Positions 9,025-16,341 of a DNA stretch of 17,781 bases are shown in pieces (the first letter of the stretch is position 1; every line of letters begins with the position of its first letter). Both the position numbers and the translations under genes were made by a program. Source of the stretch: Acidobacteriota bacterium. GTDB taxonomy: Bacteria > Acidobacteriota > UBA6911 > JACQSX01. The stretch is taken from NCBI GenBank assembly GCA_016199665.1, contig JACQGG010000241.1:1-17781 (forward strand). The letters run 5' to 3'. The notes below the pieces were generated by a model. It saw nothing but the letters and a program-made list of their open reading frames with translations. It was not told the DNA's origin and made no database searches.

Positions 9025-9047
9025 TCAGGAAAATTTTGGAGGGTGCG

Positions 9048-10004
9048 ATGAGAAAAATAGTTTGTGGATCGATATTGCTGGCTAGTCTGGTCGCGCCCGC
9101 TTTCGGCGCTCCCGCCAAGAAGCGCGTGGCCGTGATGAACTTTGATTTCGGCACGGTTCACCGGTGGTGGAGCGGAGACTGGGATATCGGCAAAGGGATT
9201 GCGGACATGGTTGTGACCGAGTTGGTCAAGGAGGGTACCTACAGCGTGATCGAGCGCAAAGCTTTGGATGCGGTGCTGGCGGAGCAGAACTTCGCCAACA
9301 GCAACCGTGCGGATGCCTCTACGGCTTCCAAGATTGGCAAGCTGCTGGGCGTCAACGTCATCCTGGTGGGGAGCATCACGCAGTTTGGAACTGAGGATAA
9401 GGGCTTCTCGCTGGGGGGAATCGGCGGCAAGCTCGGCGGATTCGGCGGCGGCAAAGTGGGGACGTCAAAGGGCAAGGCCAACGTGGTCATTGATGCCCGC
9501 CTGGTGGATGTCAACACGGGTGAAATTCTTGCCGTCGCCACCGGCAAAGGAGAGTCTTCGCGCAGCGGACTCCTGCTGGCAGGCGGCGGGGCCGGCGGCG
9601 GGGGTTTTGGCGCCGGCGGCATCGACATGGGCAGCAAGAACTTTCAGGAAACGATCATTGGCGAAGCCACGCGCCAATCCGTGCAGGGCGTGGCTAAAGA
9701 GGTGGTCGCCTCGGCTGGCAAGATTCCGACCAGCAAAATTGAAATTCGAGGACTGGTGGCTGACGTAGAGGGCAAAACGATTATTCTTAACGTCGGTTCC
9801 TCCAGCGGAGTGCAGGTGGGGGATCACCTGAAGGTCGTCCGCGTCAGCCGCACGGTTAAGGATCCAGCCACGGGACAGGTGCTGCGCGAGATCACCGAAG
9901 ATGTCGGCGAAATTGAGATCACCGAAGCCGACGCAGGTTCGTCGACCGGGTCGATTGTTTCAGGAACCGGCGTCAAGGTCGGTGATGTCGTGAGAAACGA
10001 GTAG
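9048..10004 (+). CDS. CsgG-family secreted protein with FlgT-like C-terminal domain
   Basis: A 318-residue exported protein. A signal peptide covers residues 1-20 (MRKIVCGSILLASLVAPAFG, cleavage before APAKK). Residues about 25-225 match the CsgG/curli-assembly fold: RVAVMNFDFG, the helix with GIADMVVTELVKEG, YSVIERKALDAVLAEQ, KLLGVNVILVGSITQFG and VVIDARLVDVNTGEIL. Residues about 230-318 (IRGLVADVEGKTIILNVGSS, then GVQVGDHLKV...VGDVVRN) resemble the C-terminal domain of flagellar FlgT. Two glycine-rich loops occur at 123-138 and 179-194. There is no lipobox cysteine at the cleavage site, unlike E. coli CsgG, so membrane anchoring must differ or be absent. No other curli genes are present. 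The ATG at 9048 is chosen for GGAGGG just upstream and the signal peptide. A periplasmic or envelope role is inferred. Confidence 0.9.
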   Translation: MRKIVCGSILLASLVAPAFGAPAKKRVAVMNFDFGTVHRWWSGDWDIGKGIADMVVTELVKEGTYSVIERKALDAVLAEQNFANSNRADASTASKIGKLLGVNVILVGSITQFGTEDKGFSLGGIGGKLGGFGGGKVGTSKGKANVVIDARLVDVNTGEILAVATGKGESSRSGLLLAGGGAGGGGFGAGGIDMGSKNFQETIIGEATRQSVQGVAKEVVASAGKIPTSKIEIRGLVADVEGKTIILNVGSSSGVQVGDHLKVVRVSRTVKDPATGQVLREITEDVGEIEITEADAGSSTGSIVSGTGVKVGDVVRNE

Positions 10005-10015
10005 GCCGGGATCCT

Positions 10016-10032
10016 GCGGGCGGGCCGCCCGC
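10016..10032 (+). terminator. GC-rich palindrome after the CsgG-family gene
   Basis: GCGGGCGG-G-CCGCCCGC is a perfect palindrome 12 bases after the stop; a 6-bp stem with 5-base loop is feasible. There is no U-tract, so it is only a candidate terminator. Confidence 0.4.
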
Positions 10033-10160
10033 GGCGGGCTGAATAGTGGCGTCTTCAATTGGCTTCGGGAGGAGTCTCCGGCTGTCGCGGCATGGCTTCG
10101 ATGAGCCCCGTGACATCGGGCAATGACGCGTAACCAGAGGCTGGCGCTTCTACTTGACTA

Positions 10161-10189
10161 TCGAGGAAAGAGATACATGCCTTCCTCGA
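10161..10189. terminator. Hairpin between convergent csgG-like and aceA genes
   Basis: TCGAGGAA and TTCCTCGA form a perfect 8-bp stem with a 13-base loop, 30 bases past the aceA stop and readable from both strands. It could end either transcript, but no U-run follows. Apart from the two hairpins I see nothing else in 10005-10218. Confidence 0.4.
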
Positions 10190-10218
10190 CATCCCTGCTC
10201 ACCCTGGAAAATCCGTCC

Positions 10219-12024
10219 TTAAAAATGTGCCGCTTCCGTCGGCTCGAGAGGGGCCGGTTGCGGTTCAGAACTGTAGGGTCCCAGCTCTGGTAGAAGGTCC
10301 TTGGACGCTTCAGTTCTGGAGGCTTGAGGGTTCCGGGCCCCGGTCTTGCCTCCGATGAACTGTCTCATTGTGTCCCGTTCGCCGGTTGGACTTGTCACCG
10401 AGGCCCCACGGCCGGCCGCGTCTCTGGCGGTGTTCCACTTGACGCCGGCCCACTCCTGGCTGTGCTGAACGAAGACATTGCCTTGCTGCAGCGCCTGGTC
10501 CTGGAAATTGGCCCAGGCGAGCATCCCCTGTTCCAGGAAGCCCTCGGCGCCTTCCAGGAATCTCTGGACGCCGTAGTGATCCAATTGCGACCCGCCATAG
10601 GTGATGAACTGAAACTGGATTCCCGCCTTGGCCTGCTCCCGGAGAAAGTTGCGCAACTGGGTGTCGGTCAGGGAGTTGCCGTTGTGTTCGGCCCGCCAGT
10701 AGAACGAGGGCGACGTGTTGTTTGCCAGGAGCGGCTGGGGCATCTCCAGCTCCCGGGCATGTTCCATCAGGGCGCAAGCCCACTGCCGCACCTGCTCCAG
10801 ACTGGGACGGTGCTGTTCCATCCAGGAGATGTCCGCGTAGGGAAGGAACGCCTGGGAACGAGCGATCGCCATCGCGATGCCGCTCTGGACCATGTAAAGC
10901 ATGTATCCCAATTCTTCCGTCCTGGCCAGATCCCAGTCCCAGAAAACACTCGTGGCTGGAAATGGGTAATTGATCTTCGACAAGACGCTCCATTCCTGGA
11001 ATGAAAAAACCCGGATGCCAAGCGCCTCGGCCTTCTCTCGGGCGGCCGGATTGGAAGCGCTGCCGGCGAAGTCACGCCATTGCTCTGTAGACATCCCGAG
11101 AGACTGCCCTTTGTCCTGCGCCTGCTCCATAACTCTTGCAACGGCTTCGCCGAGAGTCATCACCCCCGCGTCTTTTTTCCACTGCCGGTGGATTTTCTCC
11201 ACCTCGCCCTCCGAAGCGCCCCGCTGGCGGGCCTCCTGGATTGCCTGGTGATAACCGCCTGCCCTGAAATTCGTGGCGCCCAAGATGAATGGGTGATCTC
11301 TGGCATCCAGATTGCTGGTAACCCACTCGGCTGCCTCAGCGTCGGTGCGCGCGACCAGCAGCGTGTCCAGCCCCATGACGTCAAGCTGCAGCCGCACTTC
11401 ATTCAACCGTTTGATCTGCTCCTCGGTGGAAACGAGCACCTTGCCGCTCATATGGCCGCATTTCTTGCATCCGTGGGCCTGGTCCTCAATATGGACCGCC
11501 CCCACCAGCGGCTCATCGCTGCCGTGGGTCATCAGGTATTCGACCAGTTCCTTGGGGGCCAGGTGGCCCGTGTCGATATCGACAAAAAAAGGCGCCAGGA
11601 GCTGATTTTCCAACTCGGGATTATGCCGCGCCTTCTGCTGAAGAAATCGGGAAAACCGGGACACGGTCTCCCCCAGGTAGGTGTACGCATACCGGGCCTG
11701 GTCTGAGGCTCCCGAGCGCGCCGATTCCGCCCATCCGCCGATGTAGATGGCTGGAACTCCAGCCCGCACCATTGCGTCCAGGGAAGCTTCATCAAAGGGG
11801 CCAAACGTGTTGAGGGAGGTCCCGTCCTGCTGGTGTCGGCGCAAGATTCCGTAGAGCTTCCAGGCCATGGCATTCTGAACCGCGTGACGGGCGTGAATCA
11901 CCAAACGCAGGGCAGCCACTTGTTCTGCCCGGTGCAGGCGCCTGATGTGGCGCCCCTTGGCGTGCTGGCGCTCCCACTCCCTCTCAACTTCCGCAACCTT
12001 GGCCGGCATCGACCGTGCTGTCAT
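10219..12024 (-). CDS. aceA: Isocitrate lyase, long form
   Basis: Cleaves isocitrate to glyoxylate and succinate, the first step of the glyoxylate shunt. The catalytic KKCGH is at 187-191 (Cys189), followed by GKVLVSTEEQ and VARTDAEAA. The Mg-binding acidic loop reads FVDIDTGHLAP (Asp149, Asp151), and the C-terminal active-site motif NTSPSFYW and QFQFITYGG are present. At 601 residues it is about 170 longer than E. coli AceA (434). The extra length lies in an N-terminal arm, an insert after the TDAEAA region (about 245-330) and a Pro/Ala-rich tail beyond about 535. The ATG overlaps the aceB stop by four bases (ATGA), so the two are translationally coupled. Assignment is firm; the glycines usual after the acidic loop are replaced by LAP, worth checking against the long-form subfamily. 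Confidence 0.95.
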   Translation of the reverse strand: MTARSMPAKVAEVEREWERQHAKGRHIRRLHRAEQVAALRLVIHARHAVQNAMAWKLYGILRRHQQDGTSLNTFGPFDEASLDAMVRAGVPAIYIGGWAESARSGASDQARYAYTYLGETVSRFSRFLQQKARHNPELENQLLAPFFVDIDTGHLAPKELVEYLMTHGSDEPLVGAVHIEDQAHGCKKCGHMSGKVLVSTEEQIKRLNEVRLQLDVMGLDTLLVARTDAEAAEWVTSNLDARDHPFILGATNFRAGGYHQAIQEARQRGASEGEVEKIHRQWKKDAGVMTLGEAVARVMEQAQDKGQSLGMSTEQWRDFAGSASNPAAREKAEALGIRVFSFQEWSVLSKINYPFPATSVFWDWDLARTEELGYMLYMVQSGIAMAIARSQAFLPYADISWMEQHRPSLEQVRQWACALMEHARELEMPQPLLANNTSPSFYWRAEHNGNSLTDTQLRNFLREQAKAGIQFQFITYGGSQLDHYGVQRFLEGAEGFLEQGMLAWANFQDQALQQGNVFVQHSQEWAGVKWNTARDAAGRGASVTSPTGERDTMRQFIGGKTGARNPQASRTEASKDLLPELGPYSSEPQPAPLEPTEAAHF

Positions 12025-14126
12025 TGTTGTCCCTCCCCGTCAAAAATGTCGTACACGTATTCGTAGCAGCGCAAGGCTACCGGGGGAAGCTCTCCCGCCT
12101 GGACCTTGCCAAGCACCGCCTCCCTGGAAGGAGCGAATACCGCCTCCAGAATCCGGTCCCGTTCTTGCGGGTCTGACTCTACGATGGAAAGCAGGACGCG
12201 CGAACCGTAGGTGATCCACTGAGGATGCCGAAGCTGCCTGCCCAACAGCTCCATGACCAGGGGCGCCTTGCCGCGGTCAAAGCGGCTGCTGACGCCTTGC
12301 CGGTCCTGCTCTGCGAAATAAGCCTTGACCGCCTCAGTTCTCTCATCCAGAAGCCGGCCGATCAGCGCGGCTGTTATGGGCTCGCTCCGGGTCGTAGTCT
12401 CCCCCCCTTGCGTCAGTTTCACCTCATGATGGACAACCGTCCAGAGCCAGTGCCAGAAGATCTCGTAAGTCGCGAAATCATTCATCAGACGTGTCCCGGT
12501 CAGATAATCGTCAATGGCCGCGGCATTGTTTCCATTCAATTGCTGAAACACGTACTCGGACGCCATGTAGATGGCATACCGCAGTCCTTCCTCGGTGGTC
12601 TCTCCCGCGGGACGGCTGAAAAGTTCGTCCCACGCCTCTTTGGAAAACAGTTTTTCGGCGGCAAGATCTTCCGGAGAAAAAACGCGCGGGCGGATCCGCC
12701 CCTCCCGCAGCAGGCCGAGGTTCTCCAGAAGCCTGCGTTCCTGCTCCGTGGTCCGCTCCACCAGAGTCGCCAGCTCGCAGGCGGGATCGCCCGGGCTGAA
12801 GCCGGCCTGCAAGGGCTCTTCTCCAGCGCGGACGTATTCTGTCTCGGTGGTCGCCACCCAGCTTTGCCGGTACATGTCATGGACATGTCCGTCGATGGCC
12901 AGCAGCCCCGTCAGCCGCTCCCGGAGCTTGTCAAACCAGATGGACCGAACCGCCCTGTCATTGATTTCTTTGGACTGGCGCGGATTCTTCATCACCGCCG
13001 ACATCCCGCCGACGGGAAAGCCGCCCGCCAGCAGCGTCAGCAGAGCATTCCTTCGGGTATAGGCGGTCATGGTTGGATCGGTCATCCCCACCCTATGAGG
13101 GTCCGGAAAAACCATCGAGGGATGGTCTTTGCCCATCTCGATGCGGCTGTTGATGTAGTCCCAGCGGCCGACGTTAGGGCCGACCAGCCAGTCCCGCAGA
13201 ACCCACATGATGGCTTCCTGGTTGGCGGTGTACCTCCCACGCTCGTTCAACATTTCGATCTTGATTGTTCCTCGAGCTACTCCCAGCGCTGTTTCGAGGG
13301 CGTTGAGGAGCCGGGCAACCAGCAGAGCCTCCTCCGCTGTTTCGATCTTGGGTATATAAAAGTAGATGCCGGAATGATGCTTTACTTGAGAATCATGGTT
13401 ATTCAATGCGTAGATGACCAGAGCCGGAATCATCGCCGGCACCGGCTCCTGGTTCAGGCTGATCTGCCGGTTCTTCAAGTGTAAGCCTGGAACGCGCGCA
13501 AAGAGGACCGGCCATTCCGCTCGCGGCAGCCTGATGGAGTACTCCTTTTTCTTGGAGGGGTGCAGATAGGAGCGGCCCTCCCATTGCCCTTCCAGAAGTT
13601 CTCCCACGTTTTGCCAAGCCTGGTACAGCTTGTCCCGGCAGTCGTTGCCGGCGTCTTCCCAGTCCGCCATCCACGAAGCGGCCCGTGCGTTCAGGGCGGA
13701 AATCGCCATCCCCAGGTCATCAAACGGGCCGGTTCCCTGCAAGCCGGGCCGGGTCACCTCGCCGGGTATGGGGACGTCGCGATTCAAGCTCCAGGTGAAG
13801 GAAGATCTTGCCCCGTAAAAGTTTTCCAGCATCCCCTGGCGAATTTGGGCAACGGTGAGCCCGTTCCCATCGGCGTCCCAAACGATTTGATCTGCGGGCA
13901 GGAAACCGTACCGCTCCTCCCCGCGCGCCACTCGCTGCAGACATTTCCGCCGCTCAGCCAGAAGCCGGTTGAACTCGGAGCGGAATCGCCCGGTCAATTC
14001 GGCAATCAGGTCCTCAACGCTCAGGATCTTCCCATGGGCGCTCTTGCGCCCGAACAAAGCGCCGAACTTTGCCGCGATATCCCGCCGCACTTGGAGACTA
14101 CTTTCCTTTGTGGCCTGTTTGTCCAT
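12021..14126 (-). CDS. aceB: Malate synthase, long form
   Basis: Condenses glyoxylate with acetyl-CoA to malate, completing the shunt with aceA. Type-A-like features: ADWEDAGNDCRDK (acidic residues 157-158), the signature VGPNVGRWDYINS (GRWDYINS 320-327), and NGNNAAAIDDYLTGTRLMND with Asp550 in MNDFATYE. This aligns with the E. coli MEDAATAE motif that carries the catalytic base. It has 701 residues, against about 533 in E. coli, so extra sequence lies in the N-terminal and linker parts. I chose ATG 14126; an in-frame TTG at 14135 would add three residues, and neither has a strong Shine-Dalgarno. It is first in an aceB-aceA operon with a four-base overlap. The divergent upstream region holds candidate operators for the neighbouring IclR-family regulator. 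Confidence 0.93.
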   Translation of the reverse strand: MDKQATKESSLQVRRDIAAKFGALFGRKSAHGKILSVEDLIAELTGRFRSEFNRLLAERRKCLQRVARGEERYGFLPADQIVWDADGNGLTVAQIRQGMLENFYGARSSFTWSLNRDVPIPGEVTRPGLQGTGPFDDLGMAISALNARAASWMADWEDAGNDCRDKLYQAWQNVGELLEGQWEGRSYLHPSKKKEYSIRLPRAEWPVLFARVPGLHLKNRQISLNQEPVPAMIPALVIYALNNHDSQVKHHSGIYFYIPKIETAEEALLVARLLNALETALGVARGTIKIEMLNERGRYTANQEAIMWVLRDWLVGPNVGRWDYINSRIEMGKDHPSMVFPDPHRVGMTDPTMTAYTRRNALLTLLAGGFPVGGMSAVMKNPRQSKEINDRAVRSIWFDKLRERLTGLLAIDGHVHDMYRQSWVATTETEYVRAGEEPLQAGFSPGDPACELATLVERTTEQERRLLENLGLLREGRIRPRVFSPEDLAAEKLFSKEAWDELFSRPAGETTEEGLRYAIYMASEYVFQQLNGNNAAAIDDYLTGTRLMNDFATYEIFWHWLWTVVHHEVKLTQGGETTTRSEPITAALIGRLLDERTEAVKAYFAEQDRQGVSSRFDRGKAPLVMELLGRQLRHPQWITYGSRVLLSIVESDPQERDRILEAVFAPSREAVLGKVQAGELPPVALRCYEYVYDIFDGEGQQ

Positions 14127-14268
14127 TGTTTTCAAGGTCCCACTGGCTCAATCTTCATTTTCCAGCGCGCAAAACCCCCCGCGAGCTCAAGCGGCCCGTG
14201 AATCAAACGTCACGTCCCTGTCATTTCCGGAAGGAACTGCCGGGTGTATTCTGGGGAAATCCAGCCCT

Positions 14269-14284
14269 ATTCAACATACGGAAA
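14269..14284. promoter_or_regulatory. Candidate IclR-family operator, site 1
   Basis: ATTCAACATACGGAAA. It fits the shared pattern RTTCMAYATNCKGRAM derived from the three sites in this gap. It lies 72 bases left of site 2, close to seven helical turns. Confidence 0.45.
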
Positions 14285-14340
14285 CTACACTTCGAACTGT
14301 CGCACAGGGTGGGACCGGAGTCAACAGCAAACCAACCTAT

Positions 14341-14356
14341 GTTCAATATGCTGAAC
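14341..14356. promoter_or_regulatory. Candidate IclR-family operator, site 2 (perfect dyad)
   Basis: GTTCAATATGCTGAAC, with flanks TGTTCA-N6-TGAACA, a perfect inverted repeat. It is the best of three related sites and is centred between the divergent operons. Confidence 0.55.
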
Positions 14357-14360
14357 AGAA

Positions 14361-14376
14361 ATTCCATATTCGGGAC
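14361..14376. promoter_or_regulatory. Candidate IclR-family operator, site 3
   Basis: ATTCCATATTCGGGAC. It begins exactly 20 bp after site 2, about two helical turns, so both sites would face the same side of the DNA. Confidence 0.45.
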
Positions 14377-14515
14377 AAGCTTGGTTTGGTAGTTTCACCG
14401 CAGCGCCCGCTGAATTATGCGGCTGCCTCTTGTGGGGCCTGATGCGCTTGAGATAGGCGATCGCGGAGGCCTCACCGGACTGGCTGCCTAAAATTGTGAA
14501 ACCCGACAGGAGATT

Positions 14516-14554
14516 TTTCGTAAGTATTTTCGCAAGTATTAAGTACTTTCGTAA
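14516..14554. promoter_or_regulatory. Tandem TTTCGYAAGTAT element upstream of doxX
   Basis: TTTCGTAAGTAT (14516-14527) is followed immediately by TTTCGCAAGTAT (14528-14539), one mismatch, and TTTCGTAA recurs at 14547-14554. An inverted AAGTA/TACTT pair overlaps the end. Position, 59-97 bases before the doxX start, suits a regulator site or curved promoter DNA; the binder is unknown. Confidence 0.45.
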
Positions 14555-14612
14555 CCAGGGGAAATCATGTCCACCGGAGATCCGCGAGGGCTTTGGCATA
14601 GGGAGAGTCTGT

Positions 14613-15011
14613 ATGTTTGGACAGGAAGTTGGAAAATACACGCCTTGGGCTTTGACGCTGCTTCGCCTCATCGCTGCCTTTCTTTTCTGGCAGTACGGCG
14701 CCCAAAAGTTTCTCGGCTGGTTGGGGAGGGAACCGGTCCCTTTTTTTGAGCTGCGCTGGTTTGCGGGTGTTCTGGAATTTTGGGGAAGCATTCTCATGGC
14801 TTTGGGGTGGTTTACCCGGCCGGTGGCATTTCTCCTCTGCGGGGAAATGGCAGTGGCCTATTTCATCTCCCATGCCCCCCGGGGCTTTTGGCCAATCCTG
14901 AACGGCGGTCAACCGGCCGTTTTCTTCTGCTTCATCTATCTGTTGTTATGGACGGCTGGACCCGGACGTCTTGCGCTTGATAATGTAAGAGCAGCCCATG
15001 AGTATCGCTGA
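14613..15011 (+). CDS. DoxX-family membrane protein
   Basis: A 132-residue inner-membrane protein with about four hydrophobic segments (roughly residues 10-30, 48-66, 70-88 and 100-118) and the family pattern ALTLLRLIAAFLFWQYGAQK plus the Gly-rich second segment GVLEFWGSILMALG. DoxX-like proteins are linked to quinone or redox and stress functions, but the family is functionally loose. The ATG at 14613 has GGGAGAG six bases upstream. Its last 14 bases overlap the start of the IclR-family gene, so the two should be co-translated. It is divergent from aceBA. Whether it senses or relays something for the regulator is speculation. Confidence 0.88.
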   Translation: MFGQEVGKYTPWALTLLRLIAAFLFWQYGAQKFLGWLGREPVPFFELRWFAGVLEFWGSILMALGWFTRPVAFLLCGEMAVAYFISHAPRGFWPILNGGQPAVFFCFIYLLLWTAGPGRLALDNVRAAHEYR

Positions 15012-15783
15012 ACAGGGGACTTCAACGGCTGTGGAGCGCACGCTGGCCATCCTGGAGGTCGTCGCCCAGCGCGACGGGATGACAAACTCGCAAATCAGCC
15101 GCAAGCTGGGAATCCCGAAAAGTTCAGCCAGCTACATCCTGCGCACGCTGGAACGGCGCGGTTATGTGCGGCGGGACCGCGCCAGCGGCGAGTACAGAAT
15201 CGGGCTGCACGTGCTCAGTCTCAGCCGCGGAGTCTTGAGGGGGTTGGACCTGCGGGAGGCGGCGGCGCCCATTCTCAGGAAGCTGGTGGAGCGCAGCCAT
15301 CTGACGGCGCACCTGGCGATCCTGGATCAGGAAGAGATGGTGTACATCGACAAGGTGGAGGCGCCCGGCTTTATCAAGATGGACACCTGGGTGGGTCGCC
15401 GCATGCAAGTGCATTCCACGGGCGTGGGCAAGGCGCTGGTCGCGTTTGCGCCGGAGGCCGAACGCGACAGACTGATCAAGGAACATGGCTTGAGGAAGCA
15501 GACCCCCAAGACCCTCACCGTCCGTTCCCGGCTTCTGCACGAGCTGGAGAAGATCCGCGCTCAGGGGTACGCGGTTGACGATGAGGAAAACAGCGTGGGC
15601 GTGCGCTGCGTCGCCGCGCCCATCTTCGATGTGCAAGGGAAGACGCAAGCCAGCATTGGCGTGACGGGAACGACCCAGCAGGTTCATAAAGCCGATCTGC
15701 CGAGAATTGCGGAACTGGTCAAGGAGGCGGCGCGCAAGATCTCCCAGCAATTCGACTACCGCTCCCCGGCCCGCCGCGATTGA
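14998..15783 (+). CDS. IclR-family transcriptional regulator
   Basis: A 261-residue regulator. The winged helix-turn-helix is at about 10-70 (TAVERTLAILEVVAQRDGMT, then NSQISRKLGIPKSSASYILR and TLERRGYVRRD). The GAF-like effector domain is at about 80-255, with the family pattern GRRMQVHSTGVGKALVAFAP, YAVDDEENSVGVRCVAAPIF and ASIGVTGT. It overlaps doxX by 14 bases and is encoded divergently from the glyoxylate-shunt genes. In E. coli, IclR represses aceBAK, so control of aceBA by this protein is a sound hypothesis; family members also act as activators. Three related 16-bp sites between the operons are the likely targets. The effector is unknown. The gene ends 11 bases from the convergent toxin gene. 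Confidence 0.93.
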   Translation: MSIAEQGTSTAVERTLAILEVVAQRDGMTNSQISRKLGIPKSSASYILRTLERRGYVRRDRASGEYRIGLHVLSLSRGVLRGLDLREAAAPILRKLVERSHLTAHLAILDQEEMVYIDKVEAPGFIKMDTWVGRRMQVHSTGVGKALVAFAPEAERDRLIKEHGLRKQTPKTLTVRSRLLHELEKIRAQGYAVDDEENSVGVRCVAAPIFDVQGKTQASIGVTGTTQQVHKADLPRIAELVKEAARKISQQFDYRSPARRD

Positions 15784-15794
15784 AACGCAGGCGA

Positions 15795-16124
15795 TCACGA
15801 AGTTGCCAGACCGAGTTGAACCAAGATGGCATGCTCGACTCTTTCCAGGTCGGGGCGACTCAGTTGGCCAAGCCGGTTTGAAAGACGGTACTTGCTGACA
15901 GTTGTCAGTTGATCCGCCATTGCCTTACGACGCCGGCCTTTGACGGACACATACGCCTCACTCGGATACAGCCGCTGGATTTTAGAGGTGAGAGGAACAA
16001 CTTGAACGCGATTAAGGAACTGGTTTGACGCATCGTTGCTCACGACGACCGCCGGGCGCCTCTTCTTGATTTCGCCACCGACTGATGGCTCGAAGTTGAC
16101 CCACCAGATCTCACCGCGTTTCAT
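15795..16124 (-). CDS. mazF: MazF/PemK-family mRNA interferase toxin
   Basis: A 109-residue type II toxin of the MazF/PemK fold, expected to cleave RNA in the cytoplasm. Seen: MKRGEIWWVNFEPSVGGEI (strand 1-2), KKRRPAVVVSND with the conserved Arg-Pro, VQVVPLTSKI with the catalytic-type Thr, and LTTVSKYRLSNRLGQLS. The length is typical. I start at ATG 16124, which matches the family N-terminus; the frame is open further upstream but that part lies inside the antitoxin gene. The start overlaps the antitoxin stop by 14 bases and has no strong ribosome site, so toxin translation probably depends on antitoxin translation. Confidence 0.93.
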   Translation of the reverse strand: MKRGEIWWVNFEPSVGGEIKKRRPAVVVSNDASNQFLNRVQVVPLTSKIQRLYPSEAYVSVKGRRRKAMADQLTTVSKYRLSNRLGQLSRPDLERVEHAILVQLGLATS

Positions 16125-16341
16125 GCGCTGCGTCCACAATGGTTGCCTCGGCCCACTCCAGAGCCTCGGCCTCGCGTTGCTCATCGGCAGCCATATCGCG
16201 ATAGGCCGCAAGCAAATCCGCAGAGATGACGTGGGGTCGGACTAGGGACTCGATAAAGCGGCTAATCCTATGACGACCGATGACTCGATGAAGGCCAGAG
16301 TAAACCTGCTCGTCGACGGTAATGGTAAGTTTCTTCTGCAT
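16111..16341 (-). CDS. MazE-like antitoxin (ribbon-helix-helix type)
   Basis: A 76-residue antitoxin, MQKKLTITVDEQVYSGLHRV, followed by IGRHRISRFIESLVRP. The N-terminal strand and two helices look like a ribbon-helix-helix DNA-binding domain. The acidic C-terminal helix (ADEQREAEALEWAEA) is the probable toxin-neutralising tail. I chose ATG 16341 because the in-frame upstream GTG would place the promoter's -10 inside the gene. The start has no Shine-Dalgarno: the near-consensus promoter puts the transcription start on the ATG itself. A palindrome over the -10 suggests autorepression by the antitoxin or the complex. Confidence 0.88.
   Translation of the reverse strand: MQKKLTITVDEQVYSGLHRVIGRHRISRFIESLVRPHVISADLLAAYRDMAADEQREAEALEWAEATIVDAAHETR

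Larger units (their letters stand above)
14127..14612. promoter_or_regulatory. Divergent regulatory region between aceBA and doxX-iclR
   Basis: A 486-bp gap with no convincing gene on either strand. It contains three related 16-bp partial dyads (14269, 14341, 14361), a TTCCGGAA palindrome (14225-14232), a minus-strand TTGACT (14324-14319) without a good -10, and a tandem TTTCGYAAGTAT element near doxX. It must hold the promoters of both operons. Confidence 0.7.

Noticed and set aside
8877..9047. N-terminal extension of the CsgG-family protein
   Set aside because: The extension lacks family similarity and would bury the clear signal peptide that begins at 9048.
12225..13484. Long plus-strand frame inside aceB
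   Set aside because: It is antisense to conserved malate synthase motifs and has no family resemblance of its own.
14225..14232. TTCCGGAA palindrome as a fourth regulator site
   Set aside because: It is short, does not fit the 16-bp pattern of the three sites, and such octamers are common by chance.
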